DNA of 13,597 nucleotides from Candidatus Woesearchaeota archaeon (GCA_014729145.1 WJKL01000081.1:1-13597), one strand, 5' to 3'; positions 7,511 through 13,492 are shown, counted from the first letter of the stretch. Program-made: numbers and translations. Notes: generated by a model from the sequence alone, not told the origin.

Positions 7511-7680
7511 ATAAAACCCCCCCGATTTTATTTAATTTAATACCTTTTTTCATTAACTAATAATAATTACAAACGTTTATATAGAAATATAAGTCTCCTT
7601 TTATAAATGTTTCTGTTTTGATTATTTTTTGCGAAAGTCTTAAATGTTTTTTGGTTTGTAATTTTGGTTTTTTAGCAAGA
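7511..7680. other. Divergent intergenic region between TFB and tRNA genes
   Basis: The AT-rich spacer contains the probable TFB promoter on the minus strand (TATATAAA-like, about 7573-7583) and the G7/C7 tract at 7517-7523. The rest shows no ORF, repeat copy or stable hairpin that I can support. Confidence 0.4.
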
Positions 7681-7688
7681 TTTAAATA
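7681..7688 (+). promoter_or_regulatory. TATA box of the tRNA gene
   Basis: TTTAAATA, preceded by a purine-rich GCAAGA (BRE-like), is centred about 28 bp upstream of the predicted tRNA 5' end at 7713, the standard distance for a tRNA transcript with almost no leader. Confidence 0.7.
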
Positions 7689-7742
7689 GGCTGATATTTC
7701 TTTTTTGTTCATGCCGCGGTGGCACAACCTGGTACTGCGCGG

Positions 7743-7764
7743 ATTGGTTCAAAGCCAAGCGTAA
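7743..7764 (+). other. tRNA intron 1 (position 29/30), 22 nt
   Basis: The BHB fold is near canonical. The 5' bulge GG|A is 7741-7743, the central helix is GCGC (7737-7740) with GCGT (7759-7762), and the 3' bulge AA|G is 7763-7765. The inner helix TTGG/CCAA closes a 7-nt loop TTCAAAG. Each cut follows the second bulge base, as expected for archaeal splicing endonuclease. The outer helix is missing, so it is a relaxed form. Confidence 0.7.
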
Positions 7765-7772
7765 GCCTTGAG

Positions 7773-7796
7773 TGTTAATTCACTTTTGATCAGGTC
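7773..7796 (+). other. tRNA intron 2 (canonical position 37/38), 24 nt
   Basis: The anticodon bases CTTG (7767-7770) pair with CAGG (7791-7794). The bulges are AG|T (7771-7773) and TC|A (7795-7797). The inner helix GTTAA/TTGAT (7774-7778 with 7786-7790, two wobble pairs) closes a 7-nt loop. The outer pair is C31-G39. This is the standard archaeal intron site. Confidence 0.75.
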
Positions 7797-7828
7797 AGCC
7801 CGTTTCCTTCGGGATATCCCGGTTCAAA

Positions 7829-7868
7829 TTGAACAGGGCTTTGGATCCAAAGTACTATTCATAGAAAG
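7829..7868 (+). other. tRNA intron 3 in the T loop (position 59/60), 40 nt
   Basis: The T stem CCCGG/CCGGG is followed by a central helix TTC/GAA with one A-A mismatch. The bulges are AA|T (7827-7829) and AG|T (7867-7869), and an inner helix TGAA/TTCA is present. Inside is a hairpin CTTTG-GATC-CAAAG (7839-7852). Splicing restores the T loop TTCAAAT. A cut at 58/59 giving TTCAAGT would be equally long, so the exact site is uncertain by one base. Confidence 0.7.
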
Positions 7869-7882
7869 TCCGGGCCGCGGCG

Positions 7883-7947
7883 TATTTTCTCATTTTTTCA
7901 GATGGATTAAGATATTAGAGAAGATGGTGGAAGAAAGTAAGAAATAA
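7883..7947 (+). pseudogene. 3' remnant of the RNA/microprotein element, abutting the tRNA
   Basis: The frame from 7900 reads RWIKILEKMVEESKK then TAA (7945-7947). This matches the C-terminal EWIKILEKMLKK segment of the microproteins at 9342 and 10955, with DNA close to identical over GATGGATTAAGATATTAGA. The preceding TATTTTCTCATTTTTTC resembles the bases just before the start codons of the full copies, as if the N-terminal codons had been deleted. The T-rich start of the remnant may now double as the tRNA terminator. No ATG opens this frame. Confidence 0.6.
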
Positions 7948-7959
7948 AAAAAAGAAAAA

Positions 7960-9066
7960 TTATGCTATATTCTTCTTTAAGTTGTCTTCAGAATCAGCAT
8001 GTAAACCTCCATATCTAAAAATGGTCTTTAGAGGTTTTAATTTTCCATGTTTTCTTGTTTTTTCAACATCTGCCATCAATTTATCTATCGCTTTTAATGT
8101 AAATGCCCACATATATACAGCATTGTGTGGAAAAGAAAAACGTTCGCCTTTGGCTTTTGCGGCTTTTTGTGCAGCTTTTACTTTTTCTTGTAATTTTTTT
8201 AATTTTGCCTTTAATCTATTTGCTCTTAATACAACTGCTTTTCTGATCCTTTCTTGATCTCCTCCTGTTTCAAGAGCTTTTGCATAGAATTCAAGAGCTA
8301 TAAAAGGTACATAATCCTGGATCATCTTTTCACCAATTACAATTTGTTTTGCATAAACATCTCCTTTGTTAATCAAAACATCAGGGTCATTTGTAAGGGT
8401 AAGTTCTTTCTCTACTCGTTCCATTTTGTCACGCATCCAACCTGACATCCTAGCCTTGATTAATTTTTTGTAAGTGCCTTGCCTATAATGATTACGCTTA
8501 ATTTCTTCTTGTTGAGCTTTTTGAAGTTTTTCTTTGAGCTTTTTAAGTTGAGCAATTGTCATTGACTCTTTTTTTAAACTTGCTTGTAAAGCTCCCACCC
8601 ATTTTATAAGAACATCAACATGTTGTTCTATCTCATCAACTTTTTTCTTAACTGCTCCTTGAGGAAGCTTTTCCTGTTTTTTAATTGCTAAAAGCAATTC
8701 AGATAATTCTTCTTTAAAACTTCCACTATAAAGAGAAAAAGCTTTTAATAATTCTTTTTCTTCAATCTCAATCTCTTTTTCTACATCTATCAATTGAGGA
8801 TAATCTTTAACAACGCTCTTTAATTCTTCTTCAACCTCTTTAACCTCTCTTTCAGCTTTTCTTTGTGATCTGCCTATGTATCTTAAAGCTCTCCATGCTT
8901 TCTTGTAATCTTTCTTTTCGTCATCTATAGAAGCATCTTTTCCAATTTTTTCCAAATCTTCTTTTAATTTGGTTAAATACTTATATTCAGCCGCAACCCA
9001 TTTAATTGCATCTATTGTATCACCCTCTAGATCTATTAGAGAGGTAACAGTTTTTTTGAAATCCAT
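7960..9066 (-). CDS. Coiled-coil hypothetical protein, 368 aa
   Basis: I do not recognise this protein. It is almost wholly helical and very rich in Lys and Glu, with long stretches of likely coiled coil (about residues 65-120, 160-200 and 280-310). It contains no Cys cluster, signal peptide or membrane helix. The N-terminus is MDFKKTVTSLIDLEGDT. A less charged segment near the C-terminus (FSFPHNAVYMWAFTLKAIDKLM) may be a small domain. The ribosome site AGGTGA (minus strand, 9073-9078) and a TATA near 9111-9120 support the start. It is the first cargo of the repeat array: its stop lies 12 bp after the element remnant and its promoter abuts the next element. A structural or scaffolding role is only a guess. 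Confidence 0.8.
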   Translation of the reverse strand: MDFKKTVTSLIDLEGDTIDAIKWVAAEYKYLTKLKEDLEKIGKDASIDDEKKDYKKAWRALRYIGRSQRKAEREVKEVEEELKSVVKDYPQLIDVEKEIEIEEKELLKAFSLYSGSFKEELSELLLAIKKQEKLPQGAVKKKVDEIEQHVDVLIKWVGALQASLKKESMTIAQLKKLKEKLQKAQQEEIKRNHYRQGTYKKLIKARMSGWMRDKMERVEKELTLTNDPDVLINKGDVYAKQIVIGEKMIQDYVPFIALEFYAKALETGGDQERIRKAVVLRANRLKAKLKKLQEKVKAAQKAAKAKGERFSFPHNAVYMWAFTLKAIDKLMADVEKTRKHGKLKPLKTIFRYGGLHADSEDNLKKNIA

Positions 9067-9125
9067 TATGTATCACCTTTTTAGTATAATACTTCTAATA
9101 ATCAATTTAATTTATATAAATATTT

Positions 9126-9140
9126 CCAAAAATTATATAA
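9126..9140 (+). promoter_or_regulatory. BRE/TATA of element copy A
   Basis: CCAAAAA followed by TTATATAA (9133-9140) is a textbook archaeal BRE plus TATA pointing rightward. Transcription should begin near 9160, at the start of the first fully conserved block. Confidence 0.6.
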
Positions 9141-9159
9141 CACTTCCTTCACTTTCTAA

Positions 9160-9312
9160 TCTTTACAAAAATAAAAGAAGCAGGATTTTGAAGCGTCCCT
9201 TTTATGGCAAAAAGCACCAAAATTTGGTGTGGACTTCAACCAGGGGTCATATGCCGTATCCTGGCGTTGGAATTTAATTCCAATTCCGCATGGCCATAAA
9301 TTGGCCAAGAGC
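9160..9312 (+). ncRNA. Candidate structured RNA of element copy A
   Basis: Visible helices are an outer AAAAG/CTTTT (9174-9178 with 9199-9203) around GGA/TCC, a hairpin CACC-AAAATTT-GGTG, a stem TTGGAATT/AATTCCAA (9267-9283), and a final hairpin TGGCCA-TAAAT-TGGCCA (9291-9307). The last is followed by TTTTT. The final two hairpins differ in sequence in copy B yet still pair, which favours an RNA. An in-frame ORF (9204-9299, beginning MAKSTKIWCGLQPG) exists but has no ribosome site and ends differently in copy B. No known RNA family is recognised. Ends are estimates. Confidence 0.5.
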
Positions 9313-9341
9313 TTTTTAACTAAACTCCATTTCTCATTTCT

Positions 9342-9434
9342 ATGAAAAAGAAAAAAGATCCAAGATTAGAACCAGAAATTCCAGAATGGATTAAGATATT
9401 GGAAAAGATGTTGAAAAAGAATAAAGAGAAATAA
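9342..9434 (+). CDS. Lysine-rich 30-aa microprotein (element copy A)
   Basis: The ORF begins MKKKKDPRL, continues EPEIPEWIKILEKMLKK and ends NKEK. The basic N-terminus and the amphipathic helix (W, I, I, L, M, L on one face) are identical to the copy at 10955 except for the last four residues. TTTTTAAC (9313-9320), conserved in both copies, lies about 25 bp upstream and may be a TATA-like box giving a leaderless message; no ribosome site is present. Function is unknown; membrane or nucleic-acid contact are possible. Because the DNA is nearly identical, codon-level selection cannot be judged from these two copies. Confidence 0.6.
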   Translation: MKKKKDPRLEPEIPEWIKILEKMLKKNKEK

Positions 9435-9456
9435 TTTTATCTGAGAGTCATCCGCC

Positions 9457-10629
9457 TTATCTTTTAAAATATTTAAGATATAACTCTCTTGCTTCTTTAA
9501 GACTTACAATTTTGTTATTCTTTTTCTTAAACAAATAGAAAAATCCAAAAATATCATATCTCTTATTCCAAAAATCTTTTTCTTTAAATAATAACTCAAA
9601 TCCTATTTCATCTAAAAAATCTTTATTTCTAGCAAATCCCCAAACATAACTCCCTCTATGAACCATAACCCCTTCTTTCTTTACCATATTCCCAAAATTA
9701 AGAAATGTTTTAAAAACCCCAAAAAGATCATCATTAGGATTTTTTTCTGTTGAATATTCAACTCCTGATCCGCCATCTAGAAGACCATTTGTATACACTA
9801 AATCATAAAAATTATATTTATAAGCAGGATTCTCCAATGATGTCCATTCATATCCTTCTTCAACATAAGGCATACTACTTAATTTATCAGAGAATAGATA
9901 TGGTCTGGAGATGCCTCTTCCCCTGGCACCTATTTCAATAAATTTGCATTTACTTAGTTCATTAAACCACAATTTAAAAAGAATATTTTCAAAATCGCTT
10001 ATTTTTTCATAGGACATATTTAAAGATTCCATTACATTAAATATAAACATGGTCTTATTTGCCAATTCTTCTTCTAGAGCATATAAAATAAACTGGCCTT
10101 CTCTTCTCCTAGAATAAGACTTTATCAAATAATTCCAAAAAACATCTATCATACTTAAGTAAGTAATATTTTTTTCATAAATTTGATTATATTTAAAATG
10201 TCTGTTTGCTGCTTTTTCCTGTAAGGATTTATTTTTAAATTCAAGATATTCTTTATTGGAATCAAGTTTCTTAAAGAGATCAATTAAATCTTCAACATCT
10301 TTTATAGTTTCTATCTGAAAATCTATTTCTATTTTTTCTTTCTTTCCAATTAATTCAAGAATAACTCCAACATATTTCATACATTCTTCAGGATTATCCA
10401 GATTTTCTTGAATCTTAGAAATCTCTGCACCAATCGCATCTGTTATGTTACATATTTCTAATCCGGCCTTTCCTGATATTGCTTTACTATATAACCTTCC
10501 ATTCAAAGCAATCAGCTGTCTTAATCTTCTACGGATGTATGTTTCATTATTTAATTTAAAGGCCGCCAATAATTGTTTAGAAATATACTCTATCCTTTCT
10601 ATTCTTTTTTTAACCTCTTTTTCATCCAT
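9457..10629 (-). CDS. Methyltransferase-like protein with helical N-terminal half, 390 aa
   Basis: Residues 1-220 are helical and of unknown type. Residues about 228-372 resemble a Rossmann-fold SAM methyltransferase: a glycine-rich motif I KFIEIGARGRG (229-239), NFYDLVYTNGLLDGG (273-287) at the motif IV position, VKKEGVMVHRG (316-326) at motif V/VI, and the closing hairpin around FGFFYLFKKK (361-370). Motif I is unusual (GARGRG) and no substrate motif is recognisable, so catalysis is not certain. It is AT-rich, stands alone between two element copies, and its minus-strand TATA (ATTTAAAT, 10653-10660) lies inside the left end of element B about 27 bp before the start, implying a leaderless mRNA. 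Confidence 0.7.
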   Translation of the reverse strand: MDEKEVKKRIERIEYISKQLLAAFKLNNETYIRRRLRQLIALNGRLYSKAISGKAGLEICNITDAIGAEISKIQENLDNPEECMKYVGVILELIGKKEKIEIDFQIETIKDVEDLIDLFKKLDSNKEYLEFKNKSLQEKAANRHFKYNQIYEKNITYLSMIDVFWNYLIKSYSRRREGQFILYALEEELANKTMFIFNVMESLNMSYEKISDFENILFKLWFNELSKCKFIEIGARGRGISRPYLFSDKLSSMPYVEEGYEWTSLENPAYKYNFYDLVYTNGLLDGGSGVEYSTEKNPNDDLFGVFKTFLNFGNMVKKEGVMVHRGSYVWGFARNKDFLDEIGFELLFKEKDFWNKRYDIFGFFYLFKKKNNKIVSLKEARELYLKYFKR

Positions 10630-10664
10630 ATTCTATCTTGTAATTTATTACTATTTAAATTATT

Positions 10665-10679
10665 CCAAAAATTATATAA
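10665..10679 (+). promoter_or_regulatory. BRE/TATA of element copy B
   Basis: CCAAAAATTATATAA is identical to the copy A promoter at 9126-9140 and has the same distance to the first conserved block. TTATATAA is 10672-10679. Confidence 0.6.
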
Positions 10680-10698
10680 TCATTCAACCACTTTCTAA

Positions 10699-10925
10699 TC
10701 TTTACAAAAATAAAAGAAGCAGGAAGTTGCAGAGTCTCTTTTATGGCAAAAAGCACCAAAATTTGGTGTGGACTTCAACCAGGGGTCATATGCCGGGCGT
10801 CGGCGTTTTTTTAGAATTCTAGCACTACAAATCCTGTACATATAGAATTAGACTGGTAAATGAACTCCGTTACATGGCGTTGAACCGCTGATTAAACGCC
10901 GCATGGCCCTCTTTGGACCATGAAG
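10699..10925 (+). ncRNA. Candidate structured RNA of element copy B
   Basis: It shares the AAAAGA/TCTTTT stem and the CACC-AAAATTT-GGTG hairpin with copy A. Where A has TTGGAATT/AATTCCAA, B has GGCGTT/AACGCC (10876-10881 with 10895-10900). Where A has TGGCCA/TGGCCA, B has CATGG/CCATG (10902-10906 with 10918-10922) plus an inner CC/GG. An extra domain (10796-10874) adds a GCCG/CGGC hairpin and the palindrome TAGAATTCTA (10812-10821). The helices persist although the bases changed, supporting a structured transcript. Ends are estimates. Confidence 0.5.
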
Positions 10926-10954
10926 TTTTTAACTAAACTCCATTTCTCTTTTCT

Positions 10955-11035
10955 ATGAAAAAGAAAAAAGATCCAAGATTAGAACCAGAAATTCCAGAAT
11001 GGATTAAGATATTAGAAAAGATGTTGAAGAAATAG
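10955..11035 (+). CDS. Lysine-rich 26-aa microprotein (element copy B)
   Basis: Residues 1-26 match the copy A peptide exactly (MKKKKDPRL, then EPEIPEWIKILEKMLKK), but TAG follows directly, four residues earlier than in A. The conserved TTTTTAAC at 10926-10933 lies about 25 bp upstream. The stop is 34 bp before the stop of the convergent radical SAM gene, the same layout as at the other copies. Function unknown. Confidence 0.6.
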   Translation: MKKKKDPRLEPEIPEWIKILEKMLKK

Positions 11036-11069
11036 TCTAAACTTGAAACTTGACTTTGTCAAGAATATA

Positions 11070-12428
11070 TTAAGTTTTATAGAATGTATCCACTTCAAAT
11101 CTTTTTATTTTCAATTCTGAATCTAATATCTTTTCAATCTCTTGAATTTTTGCAGAGGTTAACCCTTTTGGATGAATTGAATGAGTTCCATGAGCAGTTT
11201 TCCTATAAATTTTTTTATCTGCAGATGTTTTAATATAATTTTCATACATATCTGGAGTTACTCCTTCTTTATTTGCAATTGGGGATCCAGGATATAAACA
11301 AGTGTAAGAAATAGCTACTTCATCAGGCATCAATTCTTCGTTTAATACTCTAATTGTTTCTCTAACAGTAGACAATCCATCTAAATCCTCTCCATCTAAT
11401 CCAAATTGCATTGTTGCCATGCTCTTAATTTTATATTTTTTAGTCAATTTAAAAGCATTTTTTGCATCTTCTAAAGTTATTCCTTTTCCACATTTATCTA
11501 AGATATTTTGAACTCCTGATTCAATCCCAAAATACATATATTTACAGCCAGATTCGGATAATTTCTTTGCAATATCTTCATCAATTGCATCAGCCCTTGT
11601 CTGTAAAGTATATTCTATCTTCAAATCTTTTATCTTATCAGCAAATTCTAAAAACCATTTTTTATTTGCTAAACTCATATCATCTTCAAACATAAATCCC
11701 CTATAACCTTTGTTATATAATTGCTCAATTTCTTTAACAACATTATCAACGCTTCTTTGCCTTATCCCTTTCCAATTAGCTTTTGAAGAACAAAAAGAAC
11801 ACGCATAAGGACAACCTCTTGAAGTCATTATTGAAGTTGATTTTCTTCCTTCAAAAATATTTGCACTATAATAATCATCAAATCTTTTATCCAAATAAAA
11901 TATTTCCCTTGCAGGAATAGGAAGATTATCTAAATTTTCAATTAGACTTCGTTTCCCATTGTTTATAACTTCTCCATTATCTCTATATATCACCCCTTCT
12001 AACCCTTTAATGCTTTTTTTTGAACTTATTCTATTGATTAATTCTTTGATGGTTTCTTCTCCTTCTCCAATTACAGAATAATCAATTTCAGAATTATTCT
12101 TTAAAGTAGTTTCAGCACAATTAGTTTCATGAGGCCCGCCTTTAATTATGGGTATATTCTTGTATCTCTTTACAATCTTTGCCACATCTAAAGCATTTTT
12201 GTGGGTAGGAGAAGTAGATCTTATTCCTACAATGTCTGGATTATGCTTTTTTAAGTCTTCTTCTAAGATTTTAACTGGATCTTTTCCTTCAATAAATGCT
12301 CTTGCTGTTAAATCCAATCCAATGACTTCATAATTCTCTTCCTTTAAAGCACCAGCTATATAAGAAAGGCCCAGTGGAAATCCTTTTAATCCTTCCTTTA
12401 AATAAGGTTCTATCAGCATTATTTTCAT
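11070..12428 (-). CDS. B12-binding-domain radical SAM protein
   Basis: This 452-aa protein has an N-terminal cobalamin-binding-like Rossmann domain (about 1-130: MLIEPY, GLSYIAGALKE, DIVGIRSTSP, IIKGGPHET, VIGEGEET). The radical SAM domain follows, with cluster motif C206-x3-C210-x2-C213 (RGCPYACSFC) and the later GIESG (301-305). It belongs to the large group of B12-binding radical SAM enzymes that methylate or rearrange unreactive carbons. The DxHxxG base-off motif of classical cobalamin proteins is not seen, and the specific reaction cannot be told. A [4Fe-4S] cluster is expected. It is divergent from the Lrp-like gene across 95 bp and AT-rich, and its minus-strand TATA is about 12466-12474. 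The Lrp-like neighbour is a candidate regulator. Confidence 0.9.
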   Translation of the reverse strand: MKIMLIEPYLKEGLKGFPLGLSYIAGALKEENYEVIGLDLTARAFIEGKDPVKILEEDLKKHNPDIVGIRSTSPTHKNALDVAKIVKRYKNIPIIKGGPHETNCAETTLKNNSEIDYSVIGEGEETIKELINRISSKKSIKGLEGVIYRDNGEVINNGKRSLIENLDNLPIPAREIFYLDKRFDDYYSANIFEGRKSTSIMTSRGCPYACSFCSSKANWKGIRQRSVDNVVKEIEQLYNKGYRGFMFEDDMSLANKKWFLEFADKIKDLKIEYTLQTRADAIDEDIAKKLSESGCKYMYFGIESGVQNILDKCGKGITLEDAKNAFKLTKKYKIKSMATMQFGLDGEDLDGLSTVRETIRVLNEELMPDEVAISYTCLYPGSPIANKEGVTPDMYENYIKTSADKKIYRKTAHGTHSIHPKGLTSAKIQEIEKILDSELKIKRFEVDTFYKT

Positions 12429-12523
12429 AACTATATAATAGTAATCAATAATAGTTAAAATCTACTATTTAATATCTTGACAAATGGTAAGTTTTATAAA
12501 CTATAAAGTATTATTGTCTAAAT
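12429..12523. promoter_or_regulatory. Divergent promoter region with three short inverted repeats
   Basis: The 95-bp spacer holds a minus-strand TATA (12466-12474) for the radical SAM gene and a plus-strand TATA TTTTATAAA (12492-12500) about 27 bp before ATG 12524. Inverted repeats are ACTAT-ATA-ATAGT (12430-12442), AATAGT-N8-ACTATT (12450-12469, overlapping the minus TATA) and AGTTT-TAT-AAACT (12490-12502, overlapping the plus TATA). AT-rich palindromes of this kind suit Lrp-family operators, so autoregulation and control of the neighbour are plausible. Confidence 0.5.
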
Positions 12524-13489
12524 ATGAGTATAAATTTAGATCTTTATGATAGGAAGATATTATTTGAATTAGACAAAGATGCAAGAATCTCAACTACTCG
12601 TTTAGCCAAAAAACTAAGAAGATCCAAACAATTTGTAGATTACCGGATAAAAAAGCTTGAACAAGAAGAAATAATAAAAGGATATACAACTGTTATTGAT
12701 TATTCTAAATTAGGATATAACAGCATAAGAGTTTATTTCAAATTTCACAACATAACTCCTGAAAAGCAAAAACAGATTGAAGAAGATCTTATCAAAGACA
12801 AAGAAGTTTGGTGGTTAGTTACAGTTGAAGGTCCTTGGGATGTTGCATATGCTATGGCTGTTAAAGATGTTTTAGAATTTTATGACTATTGGGATAGATT
12901 AATGAAGAAATACAGGAGATTTATTAGTAAAAATTCTGTTGTATTATATACTCACATCAAACAATATCCCAAAGCCTATCTTATTGGAAAAGAAAATAAT
13001 TATGAGGGAACATTAGTTGGAGCTTCTAAAGAAAAAGTAGAATGTAATGACTTGGATCTAAAACTTCTAAAGCTAATCTCTGATAAAGCAAAAATGCCTT
13101 TGTTAGAGATTGCAAAAAAAATAAATAAAAGTCCTCAAGTAATCAGAAACCATAAAAAAAGATTAGAAAATAAAGGTGTTATTCAGGGTTATAGAGCATT
13201 GATTGACGTTTCATTCTTAGGTTATAGATACTATAAGTCTTATATTAATTTATTAAATACAGATCAAATAGCAGGATTAGAGCTTTTCTGCGCATTGCAT
13301 CCAAACATATTGAATATGAATCGAACAATTGGAGGCAGGGATTTTGAAATTGAATTGCAAGTAAAATCATTTGATGAATTTGAACAAATAATGAATGATA
13401 TTAGAGAAAAATTTGCTGGCATGATAGATGAATATGAATTTGTAATTGCAAGAGAAGAAAAGAAAATGACTTACTTCCCTTTTGAATAA
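12524..13489 (+). CDS. Tandem (double) Lrp/AsnC-family transcription regulator
   Basis: This 321-aa protein is about twice the usual Lrp length (roughly 150 aa). The first helix-turn-helix is LDLYDRKILFELDKDARIST to KKLEQEEIIKGY (5-54), followed by a ligand-binding RAM-like domain (about 65-150). A second, diverged unit begins NDLDLKLLKLISDKAKM (175-191), with its recognition helix SPQVIRNHKKRLENKGVIQGY (203-223), then another RAM-like region to about 312. It likely binds DNA as an oligomer and responds to a small molecule. The start is supported by a TATA about 27 bp upstream and no ribosome site (leaderless). It is divergent from the radical SAM gene. Confidence 0.9.
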   Translation: MSINLDLYDRKILFELDKDARISTTRLAKKLRRSKQFVDYRIKKLEQEEIIKGYTTVIDYSKLGYNSIRVYFKFHNITPEKQKQIEEDLIKDKEVWWLVTVEGPWDVAYAMAVKDVLEFYDYWDRLMKKYRRFISKNSVVLYTHIKQYPKAYLIGKENNYEGTLVGASKEKVECNDLDLKLLKLISDKAKMPLLEIAKKINKSPQVIRNHKKRLENKGVIQGYRALIDVSFLGYRYYKSYINLLNTDQIAGLELFCALHPNILNMNRTIGGRDFEIELQVKSFDEFEQIMNDIREKFAGMIDEYEFVIAREEKKMTYFPFE

Positions 13490-13492
13490 CTC

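Larger units (their letters stand above)
7713..7882 (+). tRNA. tRNA-Ser(UGA) with three introns
   Basis: The ends pair perfectly (GCCGCGG 7713-7719 with CCGCGGC 7875-7881), followed by G73 (7882), the serine discriminator. T8 and the D-loop A14/G18/G19/A21 pattern are present, with a 3-bp D stem plus a C13-C22 mismatch. Three introns must be removed: 7743-7764 (29/30), 7773-7796 (37/38) and 7829-7868 (59/60). The mature form is then 84 nt with exons 7713-7742, 7765-7772, 7797-7828 and 7869-7882. The anticodon stem becomes CGGGC/GCCCG (five Watson-Crick pairs), the loop CTTGAGA with anticodon TGA, the variable arm TTCC-TTC-GGGA, and the T arm CCCGG-TTCAAAT-CCGGG. The long variable arm and G73 both agree with serine. 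CCA is not encoded. Exact splice points rest on hand folding. Confidence 0.85.
9122..9434 (+). repeat. RNA/microprotein element, copy A
   Basis: This intergenic stretch is largely the same as 10652-11035. Three blocks are identical between copies: 36 nt (9150-9185), 58 nt (9199-9256) and about 64 nt (9337-9400), with further similarity between. In order it holds a BRE/TATA (CCAAAAATTATATAA), a structured RNA region, a hairpin followed by TTTTTAAC, and the microprotein ORF. Similarity stops inside the last codons of the microprotein. No transposase, terminal inverted repeats or obvious target duplication are visible. Confidence 0.85.
10652..11035 (+). repeat. RNA/microprotein element, copy B
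   Basis: This is the second full copy of the element, same strand and order as copy A. Identical blocks are 10689-10724 and 10738-10795, plus the segment spanning the microprotein start. It is longer because 79 nt (10796-10874) replace 5 nt of copy A. Its left 20 bases (10652-10671) match the last 20 bases of the window exactly. Together with 11036-11069, which shows nothing else, it fills the gap between two minus-strand genes. Confidence 0.85.

Noticed and set aside
7743..7759. tRNA-Leu(CAA) reading: the hairpin TTGG-TTCAAAG-CCAA looks like a complete anticodon arm
   Set aside because: It leaves the variable region about 58 nt long, puts extra bases between D stem and anticodon stem, and conflicts with G73. 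Treating it as the inner helix of an intron at 29/30 gives a perfect anticodon stem and Ser(UGA).
8969..9277. Longer plus-strand frame running from the coiled-coil gene into element A (similar frame at 10445-10822)
   Set aside because: It starts inside a real minus-strand gene. The shared tail only reflects the repeated element.
9204..9299. 31-aa ORF (MAKSTKIWCGLQPG...) inside element copy A, with a 23-aa counterpart at 10743-10814
   Set aside because: There is no ribosome site, the two copies end differently, and the surrounding non-coding bases are equally conserved, so RNA conservation explains it better.
10812..10821. TAGAATTCTA palindrome as a restriction or operator site
   Set aside because: A single 10-bp AT-rich palindrome is expected by chance in this composition. 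It is noted only as part of the extra domain of copy B.
9122..11035. Repeats considered as a CRISPR array or classical insertion sequence
   Set aside because: Copies are about 1.5 kb apart with genes between them. There are no short regular repeats, transposase, or terminal inverted repeats.
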